A stretch of DNA of 64,000 nucleotides from assembly GCA_963522175.1 (NCBI GenBank), contig CAUQXC010000002.1, positions 317,715 to 381,714 of the forward strand, written 5' to 3'. Of this stretch, positions 26,587 through 36,622 are shown in pieces; position 1 is the stretch's first letter; every line of letters begins with the position of its first letter. The notes under the pieces were generated by a model. It was given only the letters and a program-made list of their open reading frames with translations. It was not told the DNA's origin and searched no databases. Origin of the DNA: CAKAHY01 sp963522175. Its GTDB lineage: Bacteria > Bacillota > Clostridia > Lachnospirales > Lachnospiraceae. Both the position numbers and the translations under genes were made by a program.

Positions 26587-28602
26587 TTATACTAAATCAT
26601 ATATTATCGAAATATCCGAAAAAAGCTTGTTTCCTTCCATCAAAAGGTCCATGCTTTCTTTAATACCTGTCAGTATAGCATATTCACTATTCTTTATGTA
26701 TATAATTTTTCTAAAATAATCCCTCAGCTTATATATATTCGGTACTACCGGCCCTATAAACTGTGAGTTTTCTTTTATAAAGCCCGACAAAAGCTTTACG
26801 TACATTTCAAGTGCTTCATTAAGTTTTTTTTCATCTTTAGCCGATAATTGTACACCTAAAATATGAACAATCGGTGGATACATTGCAAGTGCACGATAGG
26901 TGATTTCATTCTCATAATACAGATCATAGTCATGCTTACGACAGGCAAGTATGGCGTAATGCTCGGGATTATAGGTCTGTATTACCACCTCACCCTTTTT
27001 ATCCGCCCTTCCCGCTCTTCCGCTTGCCTGTGTCAAAAGCTCATAAGTTCTTTGAGCGCCGGTATAATCGTTTATGTATAAAGAAGTATCTGCTGCCACT
27101 ATTCCCACAAGGGTAACATTGGGAAAATCATGTCCTTTTACTATCATCTGTGTTCCCACAAGTATATCGGCTTCATTATTTGAAAATTTCTTCAGTATAT
27201 CCATTCCCGCCGTCTTCGTATTGTCGCTGTCCCTGTCCAAACGAAGTACCCTTGCCTTGGGAAATGCCTTTTTTGTCAAAAGCTCGAGCTTTTGAGTTCC
27301 CACTCCGAAGCCAGCTATGTACGGGGACGAGCATGAAGGGCACAGCTTCGGAAGCATTGTATTGTAAGCACAATAATGGCAATACAATCTGTTATTGTTA
27401 TGAAGGGTAAGGGCAACATCGCAGTGGGGACATTTTATAACCTGACCGCAGCTTCGGCAGGATACAAAATTTGACATCCCTCTTCTATTCATAAACAGCA
27501 TAATCTGCTCATTTTTAGCCAATCTGTCTTCTATAAGTTCCCTCAGCTTAATGCTGAAAACTCCTGTATTTCCGTCTTTCAGCTCTTTTCTTAAATCCAC
27601 TATGTTGATATTCGGTAGAACCGCTTCCTTGCCGGCTCTGTAATTAAGTCTTAAGAGGCTGTATTCTCCGTCTTTATATTTTTTATAGCTTTCCGGACTT
27701 GGTGTGGCACTTGCAAGAACAAGACTCGCATCCGAAATTTCGGCAAGCTTTCTTGCCAGATCCCTGCTGTCATATCTCGGAACACTCTCATTTTTATAGG
27801 CATTGTCATGCTCTTCGTCTATTATTATAAGACCTGTGTTTTCAAAAGGGGTAAAAAGAGCCGACCTTGGTCCTATTATTATATCGGCTTCTTTGTTAAG
27901 AACTCGTTCAAATTGCTTTACTCTCTCTCCTTTTGACATTTTGCTGTTTAAAACGGCAACCCTATCTCCGAAAACGGATATGAAGCGTTTTATGCTCTGG
28001 TATGTAAGCGAAATTTCGGGAATAAGCACTATAGCCTGTCTTCCCATCTTTATAACCATATTAATCATATTTATATATACCAGAGTTTTTCCGCTTCCCG
28101 TTATTCCATGCAATAAATAGGTTTTTCTTAAGCCCTTGTTATAATCATCACAAAATTCATCATAAACAGTCTGCTGTTCTTCGTTAAGCTCCTTTAAAAG
28201 CTCCGATTCTCCGGCTTTTAAATCCAGGAAAGCATTGGTTTCGGCATTATTGCTCCTTTTAAGCTTACTTTTTACGGGCATTACGGTACTTAAGGCTTTG
28301 GAAAAGCTTACTCCGTACATTTTCTTTATATGAGCCGCCAATCCGAGGAGCTGCCTGCTCGCAGGTATGTCAAACTCCGCCATGCCCTCTATATCTTTTA
28401 TTTTACTTTTATCAAATTCGGTTTCATTGCTAAGCTCTACTATATATGCCCTCACGGGTCTTTTCACTGTCCCGAAACGTACAAAAACAGGACAGCCTAC
28501 AAAGACCAGATCTCTTATATCTTCAGGTATTCTGTATGTGAATACTTTGTCGATATTGGCATTGGACAGCTCCAAAACCAAACCCGCATATAAATCCGTC
28601 AA
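26587..28602 (-). CDS. priA: Primosomal protein N' (replication restart helicase PriA)
   Basis: 671 residues, a little short for the family: the N-terminal DNA-binding domain looks condensed. Walker A GITGSGKT, DEEH box IIDEEHDNAYKNE, and eight Cys in paired zinc motifs (CRSCGQVIKCPHC ... CHYC ... CPSC). Reloads the replisome at repaired forks. TTG start at 28602 with AAAGGA, 10 bases upstream. Confidence 0.95.
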   Translation of the reverse strand: MTDLYAGLVLELSNANIDKVFTYRIPEDIRDLVFVGCPVFVRFGTVKRPVRAYIVELSNETEFDKSKIKDIEGMAEFDIPASRQLLGLAAHIKKMYGVSFSKALSTVMPVKSKLKRSNNAETNAFLDLKAGESELLKELNEEQQTVYDEFCDDYNKGLRKTYLLHGITGSGKTLVYINMINMVIKMGRQAIVLIPEISLTYQSIKRFISVFGDRVAVLNSKMSKGERVKQFERVLNKEADIIIGPRSALFTPFENTGLIIIDEEHDNAYKNESVPRYDSRDLARKLAEISDASLVLASATPSPESYKKYKDGEYSLLRLNYRAGKEAVLPNINIVDLRKELKDGNTGVFSIKLRELIEDRLAKNEQIMLFMNRRGMSNFVSCRSCGQVIKCPHCDVALTLHNNNRLYCHYCAYNTMLPKLCPSCSSPYIAGFGVGTQKLELLTKKAFPKARVLRLDRDSDNTKTAGMDILKKFSNNEADILVGTQMIVKGHDFPNVTLVGIVAADTSLYINDYTGAQRTYELLTQASGRAGRADKKGEVVIQTYNPEHYAILACRKHDYDLYYENEITYRALAMYPPIVHILGVQLSAKDEKKLNEALEMYVKLLSGFIKENSQFIGPVVPNIYKLRDYFRKIIYIKNSEYAILTGIKESMDLLMEGNKLFSDISIIYDLV

Positions 28603-28623
28603 TATATCTGTCCTTTCTCATAA

Positions 28624-30000
28624 TTAGGCTAAATATTCATCTATTACATCAAAAAGCCTCATGCTGTTGGATCCCTTAAAAAGAATCACACAATCCTTTG
28701 TAAAATTAATTTTCAGCGCTTTTAAAAGCTCCTCCCTGCTGTCAAAGTGGCAAACTTCGAGGTCTTTCCTTTTTCTTTCGGCTTCCGAAGAAATACTCTT
28801 TGCCAACTCACCCAAAGTATAGAGACAGCTTATGCTCTTAATATCTGCAACATAAGCTCCTATATCTTCATGGAGAGCCCTCTCGTCCTTTCCAAGCTCC
28901 TTCATATCCGCCAAAACGGCTACTTTTGCTCTTTCTCCGCCTATATTTTCGAGTATATCAAGAGCCGCCTTCATCGAGCTCGGAGAAGCGTTATAGGAAT
29001 CATCAAGAACTTCTATACTTTCCTTTTGCAAAAGCTCCTGCCTGTGCTTAAAACCTCTGAACTCGGCTATTTTTTTTGCGGCAAGCGAAAGATTTACATT
29101 ATATATTTTTGCCACCGTTAAAGCAAGCATGGCGTTATTGATCTGATGATTTCCATATGCACCGAGCTTACAAAAAACCTTCTCTCCATCTAAATACGCG
29201 GTAAAGCTTGCAATCCCCTCTTCAAGGGTTTTATCGCTGACAAAAAAAACTGCGCCTTCTTTAGGACTTGTGAAAACTTCAAGTTTTTCAATATCACAAG
29301 AAAGCTTTGCCGCAGCTAAAAGATCGTCATCCGCATTCAAGACAAGCTTTGAGCCCTTTTTCATGTAATCCGTTATGTGAAGCTTTTCCTCCATAACGCC
29401 TTTCCTTGAACCCAGATACTCTATATGGGCATCTCCTATATTTGTTATTACCGCAACGTCGGGTTTTACGACCTTGGCTATTCTTGTCATCTCACCCGGC
29501 ATGCTTATTCCCATCTCTATAATGGCAATTTCACAGTCCTCTTCAAATTCCAAAATGGTTAAAGGCACACCTATTTGACTGTTTCCGTTCCCCTTTGTTT
29601 GATAGACCTTGTACTTTGCGGAAAGTGCTTTTGCTATTACCTCTCTGGAACTTGTTTTTCCCACACTTCCCGTAACCGCCACCACAGGAACCTTTATACT
29701 TTCCCTGTAAAATTCCGCCAAGCTTTGCAATGCCTCGACGGTATTATCCACTTCTATATAGCTCATCCCCTCAACCGGCTTTAGGCTCTTATCGGAGCAA
29801 AAGCAAACCCTGCATCCGGAATTATAAACATCTTCTATAAATCTGTGTGCATCAACATTTTCTCCGACTATGGGAACGAAAAGGCTGCTTTCATTTACTC
29901 TTCTTGAATCTATGGCAAAATTGTCAACATAAAAATCCCCTGTACCTTTTAGGTTTCCTTTACAAATATCCGCTATATCCTTTACCTTAAATCTAGGCAT
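28624..30000 (-). CDS. murF: UDP-MurNAc-tripeptide:D-Ala-D-Ala ligase MurF
   Basis: 458 residues, Mur ligase fold with ATP loop VTGSVGKTSSREV and central DDSYNASPSSMKAALD, a MurF hallmark. Adds D-Ala-D-Ala to the stem peptide. Overlaps the end of murE by 8 bases (coupled translation). Confidence 0.96.
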   Translation of the reverse strand: MPRFKVKDIADICKGNLKGTGDFYVDNFAIDSRRVNESSLFVPIVGENVDAHRFIEDVYNSGCRVCFCSDKSLKPVEGMSYIEVDNTVEALQSLAEFYRESIKVPVVAVTGSVGKTSSREVIAKALSAKYKVYQTKGNGNSQIGVPLTILEFEEDCEIAIIEMGISMPGEMTRIAKVVKPDVAVITNIGDAHIEYLGSRKGVMEEKLHITDYMKKGSKLVLNADDDLLAAAKLSCDIEKLEVFTSPKEGAVFFVSDKTLEEGIASFTAYLDGEKVFCKLGAYGNHQINNAMLALTVAKIYNVNLSLAAKKIAEFRGFKHRQELLQKESIEVLDDSYNASPSSMKAALDILENIGGERAKVAVLADMKELGKDERALHEDIGAYVADIKSISCLYTLGELAKSISSEAERKRKDLEVCHFDSREELLKALKINFTKDCVILFKGSNSMRLFDVIDEYLA

Positions 30001-31474
30001 GCTTCACTCCTTTTTCTTTTGCCTGTAAAACAGCTTTTTTTACTTCGTCCGCATCTTTAAAATAATGCCTCTCTCCGTTTATTTCCTGATAGTCCTCATG
30101 TCCCTTGCCTATTATTGCTATCATATCACCTTTTTTCGCATTCTCGATAGCGTAGCTTATAGCTTCGGCTCTGTCATGGATACATATATATTCGGCTTTT
30201 GTGGGCTCCATGACCGAAACAATATCGGCGATAATATCCTCCACTTTTTCAAATCTTGAGTTATCCGCGGTAATTATGGAAAAATCCGCCGTTTTTGCAG
30301 CCGCCCTTCCCATACCGTACCTTCTGTCTTTTGACCTGTTGCCTCCGCAACCGAAAACAACCACAAGTCTTGCAGGCTTATAGCTCCTTAAGGTAAGCAA
30401 AAGGCTCTCCATACTCAGCTCGTTATGCGCATAATCAACTATAACGCTGAAATTCTTATCCGCATGAACTATTTCCATTCTGCCGTCAATTCTGATGTCA
30501 CAGAGAGCCGTAGATAAAATCTTATTGTCTATCTTTAAGAATGTTGCCAGAGCTATTGCCCCCAAAGCGTTGTATACATTGAAAAGTCCGGGTATTCCCA
30601 CCTTGACTTCAAGCTCGTTCACTCCCTTTACCTTAAAATCTATTCCCACAAAATCATGTGAGTTTAAATATTTAAGCTTTGTATAATAAAAATCCGCCCC
30701 TTTTCCCGAGCCGAAGGTAAAATTCGCCCCGGCATCCGAGTGTTCAAGTACATAAGCGGAATGTTCATCATCTAAATTTACAAGCGCCAGATTACACTGT
30801 TTTAAAAATCTTGTCTTACAATCAAGGTACTCCGCAAAATCCTTATGTTCATCCTTGCCTATATGGTCGGGGGATATATTCGTAAAAATTCCGTAGTCGA
30901 ATTCTATCCCATAGGTTCTGTCAAGCTTAACCGCCTGCGAAGACACCTCCATAACTACATAAGTACAACCCGCCTCATACATTCTCTTAAAATTCGAATG
31001 CAATTCATACGATTCGGGGGTAGTGTTTTTTCCGGGTATTCTTTCATCCCCCGTATATATTCCGTTGGTTCCGAACATGCCGACTTTCGCACCCGACTTT
31101 TCAAGTAAAAGCTTTATCATGTGAGTCGTACTTGTCTTTCCTTTTGTACCCGTTACTCCTATCATAGTCATTTTTTTTGCAGGATAATCAAAAAGCGCCG
31201 CACTTAAAATCGCCAAAGCCTGTCTTCCGGAGCTTACCTTAATGATGTTTACCTCAGCCTTAACTTCCACATCCTTTTCAACCACTACAAGAGACGGCTG
31301 TTTTTTAATTATTTCCTCTATTACCGTATGGGCGTCAAAATTACTTCCGCTCAGGCAAACAAATACATCGTTTTCCTTTACCTTCCTTGAATCATAGCAA
31401 AGCGAAGTAAGAAAAACATCGTCCGTTCCCGATAAAAGTTCATATTCAAAATCCTCTATCAGTCTTATATTCAT
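29993..31474 (-). CDS. murE: UDP-MurNAc-dipeptide:meso-DAP (or other diamino acid) ligase MurE
   Basis: 493 residues. ATP loop GVTGTKGKTSTTH, STTPESYELH (UDP-MurNAc binding) and carbamoylated-Lys region are present. The diamino-acid selectivity loop, DNPR in meso-DAP enzymes, reads DNSR here (ITADNSRFEKVED). dapF in this window argues that meso-DAP is made, so DAP is the likely substrate, but the changed loop leaves this open. Follows ftsK by 13 bases. Confidence 0.94.
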   Translation of the reverse strand: MNIRLIEDFEYELLSGTDDVFLTSLCYDSRKVKENDVFVCLSGSNFDAHTVIEEIIKKQPSLVVVEKDVEVKAEVNIIKVSSGRQALAILSAALFDYPAKKMTMIGVTGTKGKTSTTHMIKLLLEKSGAKVGMFGTNGIYTGDERIPGKNTTPESYELHSNFKRMYEAGCTYVVMEVSSQAVKLDRTYGIEFDYGIFTNISPDHIGKDEHKDFAEYLDCKTRFLKQCNLALVNLDDEHSAYVLEHSDAGANFTFGSGKGADFYYTKLKYLNSHDFVGIDFKVKGVNELEVKVGIPGLFNVYNALGAIALATFLKIDNKILSTALCDIRIDGRMEIVHADKNFSVIVDYAHNELSMESLLLTLRSYKPARLVVVFGCGGNRSKDRRYGMGRAAAKTADFSIITADNSRFEKVEDIIADIVSVMEPTKAEYICIHDRAEAISYAIENAKKGDMIAIIGKGHEDYQEINGERHYFKDADEVKKAVLQAKEKGVKHA

Positions 31475-31487
31475 ATTTTCTCCTTAA

Positions 31488-34454
31488 TTAATTGCCGTAA
31501 AGTTCTTCAAAAGTTTCCATATCCATAAGTATGTCTCTCGGCTTTGTTCCCTGCTCACTGCCTACAACACCCGCCTCACAAAGCTGGTCCATAATTCTCG
31601 CCGCCCTGTTGAAGCCTATTTTGAATACTCTTTGCAGGTTTCCTATGCTGGCTTTTTCCTTGTCTATGATAAACCTTCCCGCCTGCACAAAAAGCTCATC
31701 CACGTCCGAATCGGTACTTCCCGTAAGCGTGGAACTTCCGTTTTCAATCTTCTCCAAGGTATTTAAGTCATAACTTTGACCATGCCCCTGCTCTTTAATA
31801 AAATCAACCACATTTTGAACTTCATTGTCGCTTATAAATGCACCCTGAACACGCACGGGCTTAGGACTTCCCTGAGGAGAAAACAGCATATCTCCCTTAC
31901 CGAGAAGCTTTTCCGCACCCACACTGTCAAGTATGGTTCTCGAGTCTATTCCCGATGTAACCGCAAAAGCGATACGGCTGGGAATATTTGCCTTTATTAA
32001 GCCTGTTATAACATTCACACTCGGTCTTTGCGTTGCTATAACAAGATGTATTCCGCAGGCCCTCGCAAGCTGTGCAAGTCTGCATATAGCCTCTTCAACC
32101 TCATTTTGTGCGACCATCATAAGGTCTGCAAGCTCATCTATAATAATTATTATCTGAGACATTTTTTCAAGCTCACCCTCAGGCTCGCCTTTAAGCTTCG
32201 CTTTGTCTATTTTTTCATTATATCCCTTGAGATTTCTTACGCCGGCTTCCGAAAACTTCTTATATCTTTCAGTCATCTCCACAACAGCCCAGTTTATAGC
32301 CGCCGCGGCTTTTTTAGGGTCGGTAACGACAGGAATAAGCAAATGCGGTATACCGTTGTATACGCTGAGTTCAACCACCTTGGGATCCACCATTATGAGC
32401 TTGACTTCATCCGGACTGTATTTGTATAAAATACTCATAATAAGTGTATTTATACAAACCGACTTACCGGAGCCCGTTGCTCCCGCAATAAGCAAATGCG
32501 GCATTTTCGCAATATCCGTTACCACGGTCTGCCCCGCTATATCCTTTCCCACCGCAAATGCAAGGGAAGAATTTTCGGTTCTGAATTCTCTTGACTCTAT
32601 AAGCTCTCTGAAATAAACAACGTTATTTTCTTTATTCGGAACCTCTATTCCGACAGCCGACTTGCCCGGTATCGGAGCCTCTATTCTTATATCGTTTGCC
32701 GCCAGACTGAGCTTTATATCATCCTGCAGGGCAACAATTTTACTTACCTTTACTCCCTGCTCCGGACTGAGCTCGTATCTCGTAACCGCAGGTCCGCAGC
32801 TGATGTTTGTAACACGTACCGAAACACCGAAGTTATGCAAGGTTTGTTGCAGCTTGATTGCGGTATTTTTATATTCCTCATCGGAAACGGTTTTTGTGTT
32901 CTGAACCTGTTTTAAAAGACTTGCCGGCGGGAATACATAAGGTCTTTTCACTACATCTTTATCCGGCCTCTTTACAAGAGCCTTCTCATATTTTTCAGCC
33001 CTTGCAATTTCAAGCTTTTTGTTAAGTTTCTCCGCATCCGTTTCAATAACTTTTCCTGTAGATGTACTTATCTGCCTTTGTCCCGAGCTTAAATTTGCCC
33101 TGTCATTTTCATATTTCTGTTTTTCAATTACGGTTTCAGTCATTGTTTCAGTCACTGTTTCGCCGGACGGAAGCTCCGCCTTATCTTCATTCTCCGTATC
33201 GGCGGCAGGCATGAAGTCTTCCTCCGCAATTGTATTTAAAGGCGGACTTACAAACGAATTTTCTTCGGACTTCTCAAAGCTTCCTTCCTCGTCTTCAGTC
33301 ATTATACTTACGGTTGAAGCGCTACTTTCTTGTGCTTTTCCCGTAAACAGCCCCTCTTCAAGTTCTTCTTTTCTGCTGAGAATATTATTGACTCTGTCTA
33401 TAAGCTCTTCGTCAAGGCTCTCGTTTGCAGCCTCCTTCTTTGCATTTGAATTTATGATAATTCCCGTAAAAACATCCTCCGCCCGATTTACCCTGTTTTC
33501 CTCGGTAGTTGAAAAGTTAAGGTTCTCCTTAGGAGGCTTTTTATTTTCTTCTTTTTTACTTTCTTCCTTTTTTCTTTGGACGGGCTTAGGTTTAGGTTTA
33601 TATTTAGGTTCCTCCTGTCTTTCATTTTCTGTGACTTCGGGTATCTCCTCTTCCTGCCTTATCGGAGTCGGCTCGGGTTTTCTGCTTCCGTATTTTTTAA
33701 GTCTTTCTTCCACATCAACATAATCGTTATCCTTTAAGTTGATTCCTCTGAAAATCCTCTCCTTTTTAACTTCAGGGGCGGCTTCTTCGTATTTATATTC
33801 ATCTTCATAAGGAGCTTCAAACTCATCATACTTATCTTCGGATTCTTCTTTTCTTTCTCTTCTTTCCTTTACCATTCGTGAGATATCTTCCTTGGCTTTT
33901 TTATAGAATAAAGTAGAAAAAGAATTAAGCAAATCCATAAAAGAAATTCCCGATATGAATAAATAAAACACAAAAATTAAGGAAAACAGTACTATTCCGC
34001 TTCCTATTTTCCCTATAACCTTGCTTAAATAACCTGAAATCACCGCTCCGAAAACACCGCCGAAATCCGCTGAATCATAAACTTCCTTCAGTCCTTCAAA
34101 GCCCAAAAACTCCCTGCCCGAAAAAAGGTGTATAAAGGCGGCAAGTAAAAAGTAAATTAAAACACCCGCTCCGACCTTCATTTTAACAAGTGTATTTTTT
34201 CTGTTGGCAATAACAAATAAGTATGAGATAAAAAACACAAAAGGAAAAATATATCCGAGTATGCCGAATAAGCCCAACTGAAATTCTTTTACTTCTTTCC
34301 CGACAAAAGCACCTACTCCGAATAGACTGAGCAACATAAAAAGCGATAAGGCAAGAGCCGCTACGGCAATTACCTCCAAAGCGAAATTTTCCTGTCTTTT
34401 CCCGGTGCTATTCTTTTTTCTTTTCCCGGTTTTTCCGGAGCCCTTTTTTGCCAC
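31488..34454 (-). CDS. ftsK: DNA translocase FtsK/SpoIIIE
   Basis: 988 residues. Four N-terminal transmembrane segments within about the first 180 residues, then a ~300-residue low-complexity Glu/Lys/Pro-rich linker, then alpha/beta motor (Walker A GATGSGKSVCIN, Walker B IIIIIDELADLMM) and a C-terminal gamma winged-helix domain that reads KOPS/SRS sequences. Pumps chromosome DNA through the septum. GTG start at 34454 with GGAGG. Confidence 0.96.
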   Translation of the reverse strand: MAKKGSGKTGKRKKNSTGKRQENFALEVIAVAALALSLFMLLSLFGVGAFVGKEVKEFQLGLFGILGYIFPFVFFISYLFVIANRKNTLVKMKVGAGVLIYFLLAAFIHLFSGREFLGFEGLKEVYDSADFGGVFGAVISGYLSKVIGKIGSGIVLFSLIFVFYLFISGISFMDLLNSFSTLFYKKAKEDISRMVKERRERKEESEDKYDEFEAPYEDEYKYEEAAPEVKKERIFRGINLKDNDYVDVEERLKKYGSRKPEPTPIRQEEEIPEVTENERQEEPKYKPKPKPVQRKKEESKKEENKKPPKENLNFSTTEENRVNRAEDVFTGIIINSNAKKEAANESLDEELIDRVNNILSRKEELEEGLFTGKAQESSASTVSIMTEDEEGSFEKSEENSFVSPPLNTIAEEDFMPAADTENEDKAELPSGETVTETMTETVIEKQKYENDRANLSSGQRQISTSTGKVIETDAEKLNKKLEIARAEKYEKALVKRPDKDVVKRPYVFPPASLLKQVQNTKTVSDEEYKNTAIKLQQTLHNFGVSVRVTNISCGPAVTRYELSPEQGVKVSKIVALQDDIKLSLAANDIRIEAPIPGKSAVGIEVPNKENNVVYFRELIESREFRTENSSLAFAVGKDIAGQTVVTDIAKMPHLLIAGATGSGKSVCINTLIMSILYKYSPDEVKLIMVDPKVVELSVYNGIPHLLIPVVTDPKKAAAAINWAVVEMTERYKKFSEAGVRNLKGYNEKIDKAKLKGEPEGELEKMSQIIIIIDELADLMMVAQNEVEEAICRLAQLARACGIHLVIATQRPSVNVITGLIKANIPSRIAFAVTSGIDSRTILDSVGAEKLLGKGDMLFSPQGSPKPVRVQGAFISDNEVQNVVDFIKEQGHGQSYDLNTLEKIENGSSTLTGSTDSDVDELFVQAGRFIIDKEKASIGNLQRVFKIGFNRAARIMDQLCEAGVVGSEQGTKPRDILMDMETFEELYGN

Positions 34455-34490
34455 CTTTAACCTCCAAATGCAAGATATATCTTTTAAACC

Positions 34491-35237
34491 TTAATGTACG
34501 AATTCCTGAGTATAATAAAAGTATACTGTATTCGTCGCCTCATTTTTTATGACCGTAAGTCCTATACCTACTTTTTTATAATCGGGATTAACTATATTTT
34601 TATGGTGTCCCGAACTTTCAACAAGACTTTCATGCCCTCTTTTTATATTTCCTCTTATCCATGCATCATTCACATTTACACCCAAAGAGGAGCTTTCCCA
34701 ATATTTATGTATATTTTCAGCATCCACGCTTAAACTGTCTCCGAAAAGCTTTCTTGCAACCAAAATACATTCAGCCTCCGTCTCACTTGTATGGTAATGA
34801 CTGAAATAATTGTTTTTATGCATATTCGCATTAATGTAAGATGCCAAAACGGATCTGTCATAATCAAGAACAAGGGGCGCCACGCCGGACTTTTCTCTTT
34901 CTTCATTTATTAAATTAAGAGCCTGCTTGAAATAGGTATCTCCCTCAAGCAGGTATCCCATATCCTGCATAGAATGATAAGCACTCCTTAATACATCCTT
35001 ATCAAGCCCTTCGGAGGAGTGAAGAAACTCCTTCTTTCCTCCGTCATAATTTCCGTTCGAATCCAAATGATAAAAAATATTATCCTTATCGTATACCCAT
35101 GTATTGCTCAAATCCTTTCCGCCTTGTGAAAAACGCCAAGTCGTACCGTTTTGATACCAATCCGCATACACAGGCATACAAAAAAACAAAACAAAAGTTA
35201 CGCTTGCAGTAAATAAGATGCTTACTGCTTTTTTCAT
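34491..35237 (-). CDS. Secreted CAP-domain (YkwD-like) protein with wall-binding-like N-terminus
   Basis: 248 residues. Signal peptide ends around PVYADWY. Residues 26-70 (WYQNGTTWRFSQ, TWVYDKDNIFYHLDSNGNY) resemble choline/cell-wall-binding repeats rich in aromatic residues. The rest is a CAP/SCP domain with ALNLINEEREKSG, the conserved His residues near NYFSHYH, and HHKNIVNPDYKKVGIGL. Function of bacterial CAP proteins is mostly unknown. It lies between citrate synthase and ftsK, all in one direction. Confidence 0.85.
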   Translation of the reverse strand: MKKAVSILFTASVTFVLFFCMPVYADWYQNGTTWRFSQGGKDLSNTWVYDKDNIFYHLDSNGNYDGGKKEFLHSSEGLDKDVLRSAYHSMQDMGYLLEGDTYFKQALNLINEEREKSGVAPLVLDYDRSVLASYINANMHKNNYFSHYHTSETEAECILVARKLFGDSLSVDAENIHKYWESSSLGVNVNDAWIRGNIKRGHESLVESSGHHKNIVNPDYKKVGIGLTVIKNEATNTVYFYYTQEFVH

Positions 35238-35268
35238 GCATTAATTCCTCCAACCTTAAAATTTCACC

Positions 35269-36603
35269 TTATCTCTCTTTTATAGGAGAGTATTTTTTTA
35301 TATCGCCTACGTATTTTGTAGCAGGTCTCATGATTTTTCCGTCATAAAGTTTGTTTTCTATGTTATGAGCCAACCATCCTATAGTTCTTGCGCACACAAA
35401 CAAAGGCGTGAATAAATCTTTGGGAATTCCGAGCATATCATAGGCAAAGCCGCTGTAATAATCAACATTATTGCTTATAGGCTTTCCTTTTCTCTCAAGA
35501 ACCGTCTCTTTTACAAGCTTTTCAAATAAAATATAAAACTTAAATTCTTCATAACGACCTTTTGCTTTTGAAATATTTTCACAGTATCCCTTCAAAAGCT
35601 CGGCTCTCGGGTCCGATATAGTGTAAACCGCATGCCCGAAACCGTATATAAGACCGGATTTATCAAAAAATTCCTTGTCCAGTATTCTGTTTATGATGCC
35701 TTTTATCTTTTCTTCATCCTCTGTTATACCTATAGTCGAGATAATTTCATGCATCATGTTGCTAACACTTATATTCGCACCGCCGTGCTTAGGACCTTTA
35801 AGAGATCCTATACTTGCGGCAATGCTTGAATAAATATCCGTTCCTGTAGATGAAACAACGACATTTGTAAAGGTTGAGTTGTTACCGCCGCCATGATCCG
35901 CATGTATAAGCAATATGGTATCAAGCAGATCCGCCTCGCCTTTATCAAACTTTCCGTCGGCTCTCAGTAAATGAAGGATATTTTCGGCTACCGAATATCC
36001 CTCCTTAGGATAATGTATAAACAGGCTGTTTAAATTAAAATGATGCATCTTCGACTGATATGCATAGCACATAATCGCAGGAAGCTTGGCAACTATGGAT
36101 AAGCCCTTGACCAGAGTCGGGAAAACCTCGACATTGTCGGGATCATCATCAAAATTATACAAGGATAATACCGAACTTTGCAAGACATTCATTAAGTTTT
36201 GTCCCGGCATCCTAAGTAAATTCATTTCCAAAAAGGTTTCAGGCAGTCTGTACATCTGTCTGAATATCTTTATAAAATCATCAAGCTCTCTCCTTGAAGG
36301 AAGAAACCCGAAAACAAGCAAAAACATGGTTTCTTCAAAGCCGTTTACATTTCCTATATTTCCGTTAACCAGATCATTGAGCGAATATCCCCTGTAGTAT
36401 AAATATCCGTCGGTATTCGTTTTTACTCCGTCAATGATATCATAGCCCACAACATCGCTGACCTTGGTAAGTCCTACTCTTACCCCGGTTCCGTCCTCAT
36501 TTCTTAGACCCTTTTTCACTCCGAACTCTTTAAATAGAGGATTTGGAATATCCGTATAATACTGACTTTTACCAAATTCCTGTGCCAAAAAATTATCCAT
36601 CAT
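35269..36603 (-). CDS. Citrate synthase
   Basis: 444 residues. Catalytic residues can be placed: His in LLIHADHGGGNNSTF, His in KGPKHGGAN and Asp in HAVYTISDPRAELL. The HGGGNNST form occurs in anaerobe citrate synthases in place of the HEQNAST of E. coli. Makes citrate from oxaloacetate and acetyl-CoA, probably for glutamate synthesis. Two adjacent ATGs (36603, 36600) share one AGAGG site. A 2-methylcitrate synthase activity cannot be ruled out. Confidence 0.9.
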   Translation of the reverse strand: MMDNFLAQEFGKSQYYTDIPNPLFKEFGVKKGLRNEDGTGVRVGLTKVSDVVGYDIIDGVKTNTDGYLYYRGYSLNDLVNGNIGNVNGFEETMFLLVFGFLPSRRELDDFIKIFRQMYRLPETFLEMNLLRMPGQNLMNVLQSSVLSLYNFDDDPDNVEVFPTLVKGLSIVAKLPAIMCYAYQSKMHHFNLNSLFIHYPKEGYSVAENILHLLRADGKFDKGEADLLDTILLIHADHGGGNNSTFTNVVVSSTGTDIYSSIAASIGSLKGPKHGGANISVSNMMHEIISTIGITEDEEKIKGIINRILDKEFFDKSGLIYGFGHAVYTISDPRAELLKGYCENISKAKGRYEEFKFYILFEKLVKETVLERKGKPISNNVDYYSGFAYDMLGIPKDLFTPLFVCARTIGWLAHNIENKLYDGKIMRPATKYVGDIKKYSPIKER

Positions 36604-36622
36604 AGTTTTTTCCTCTTTAATT

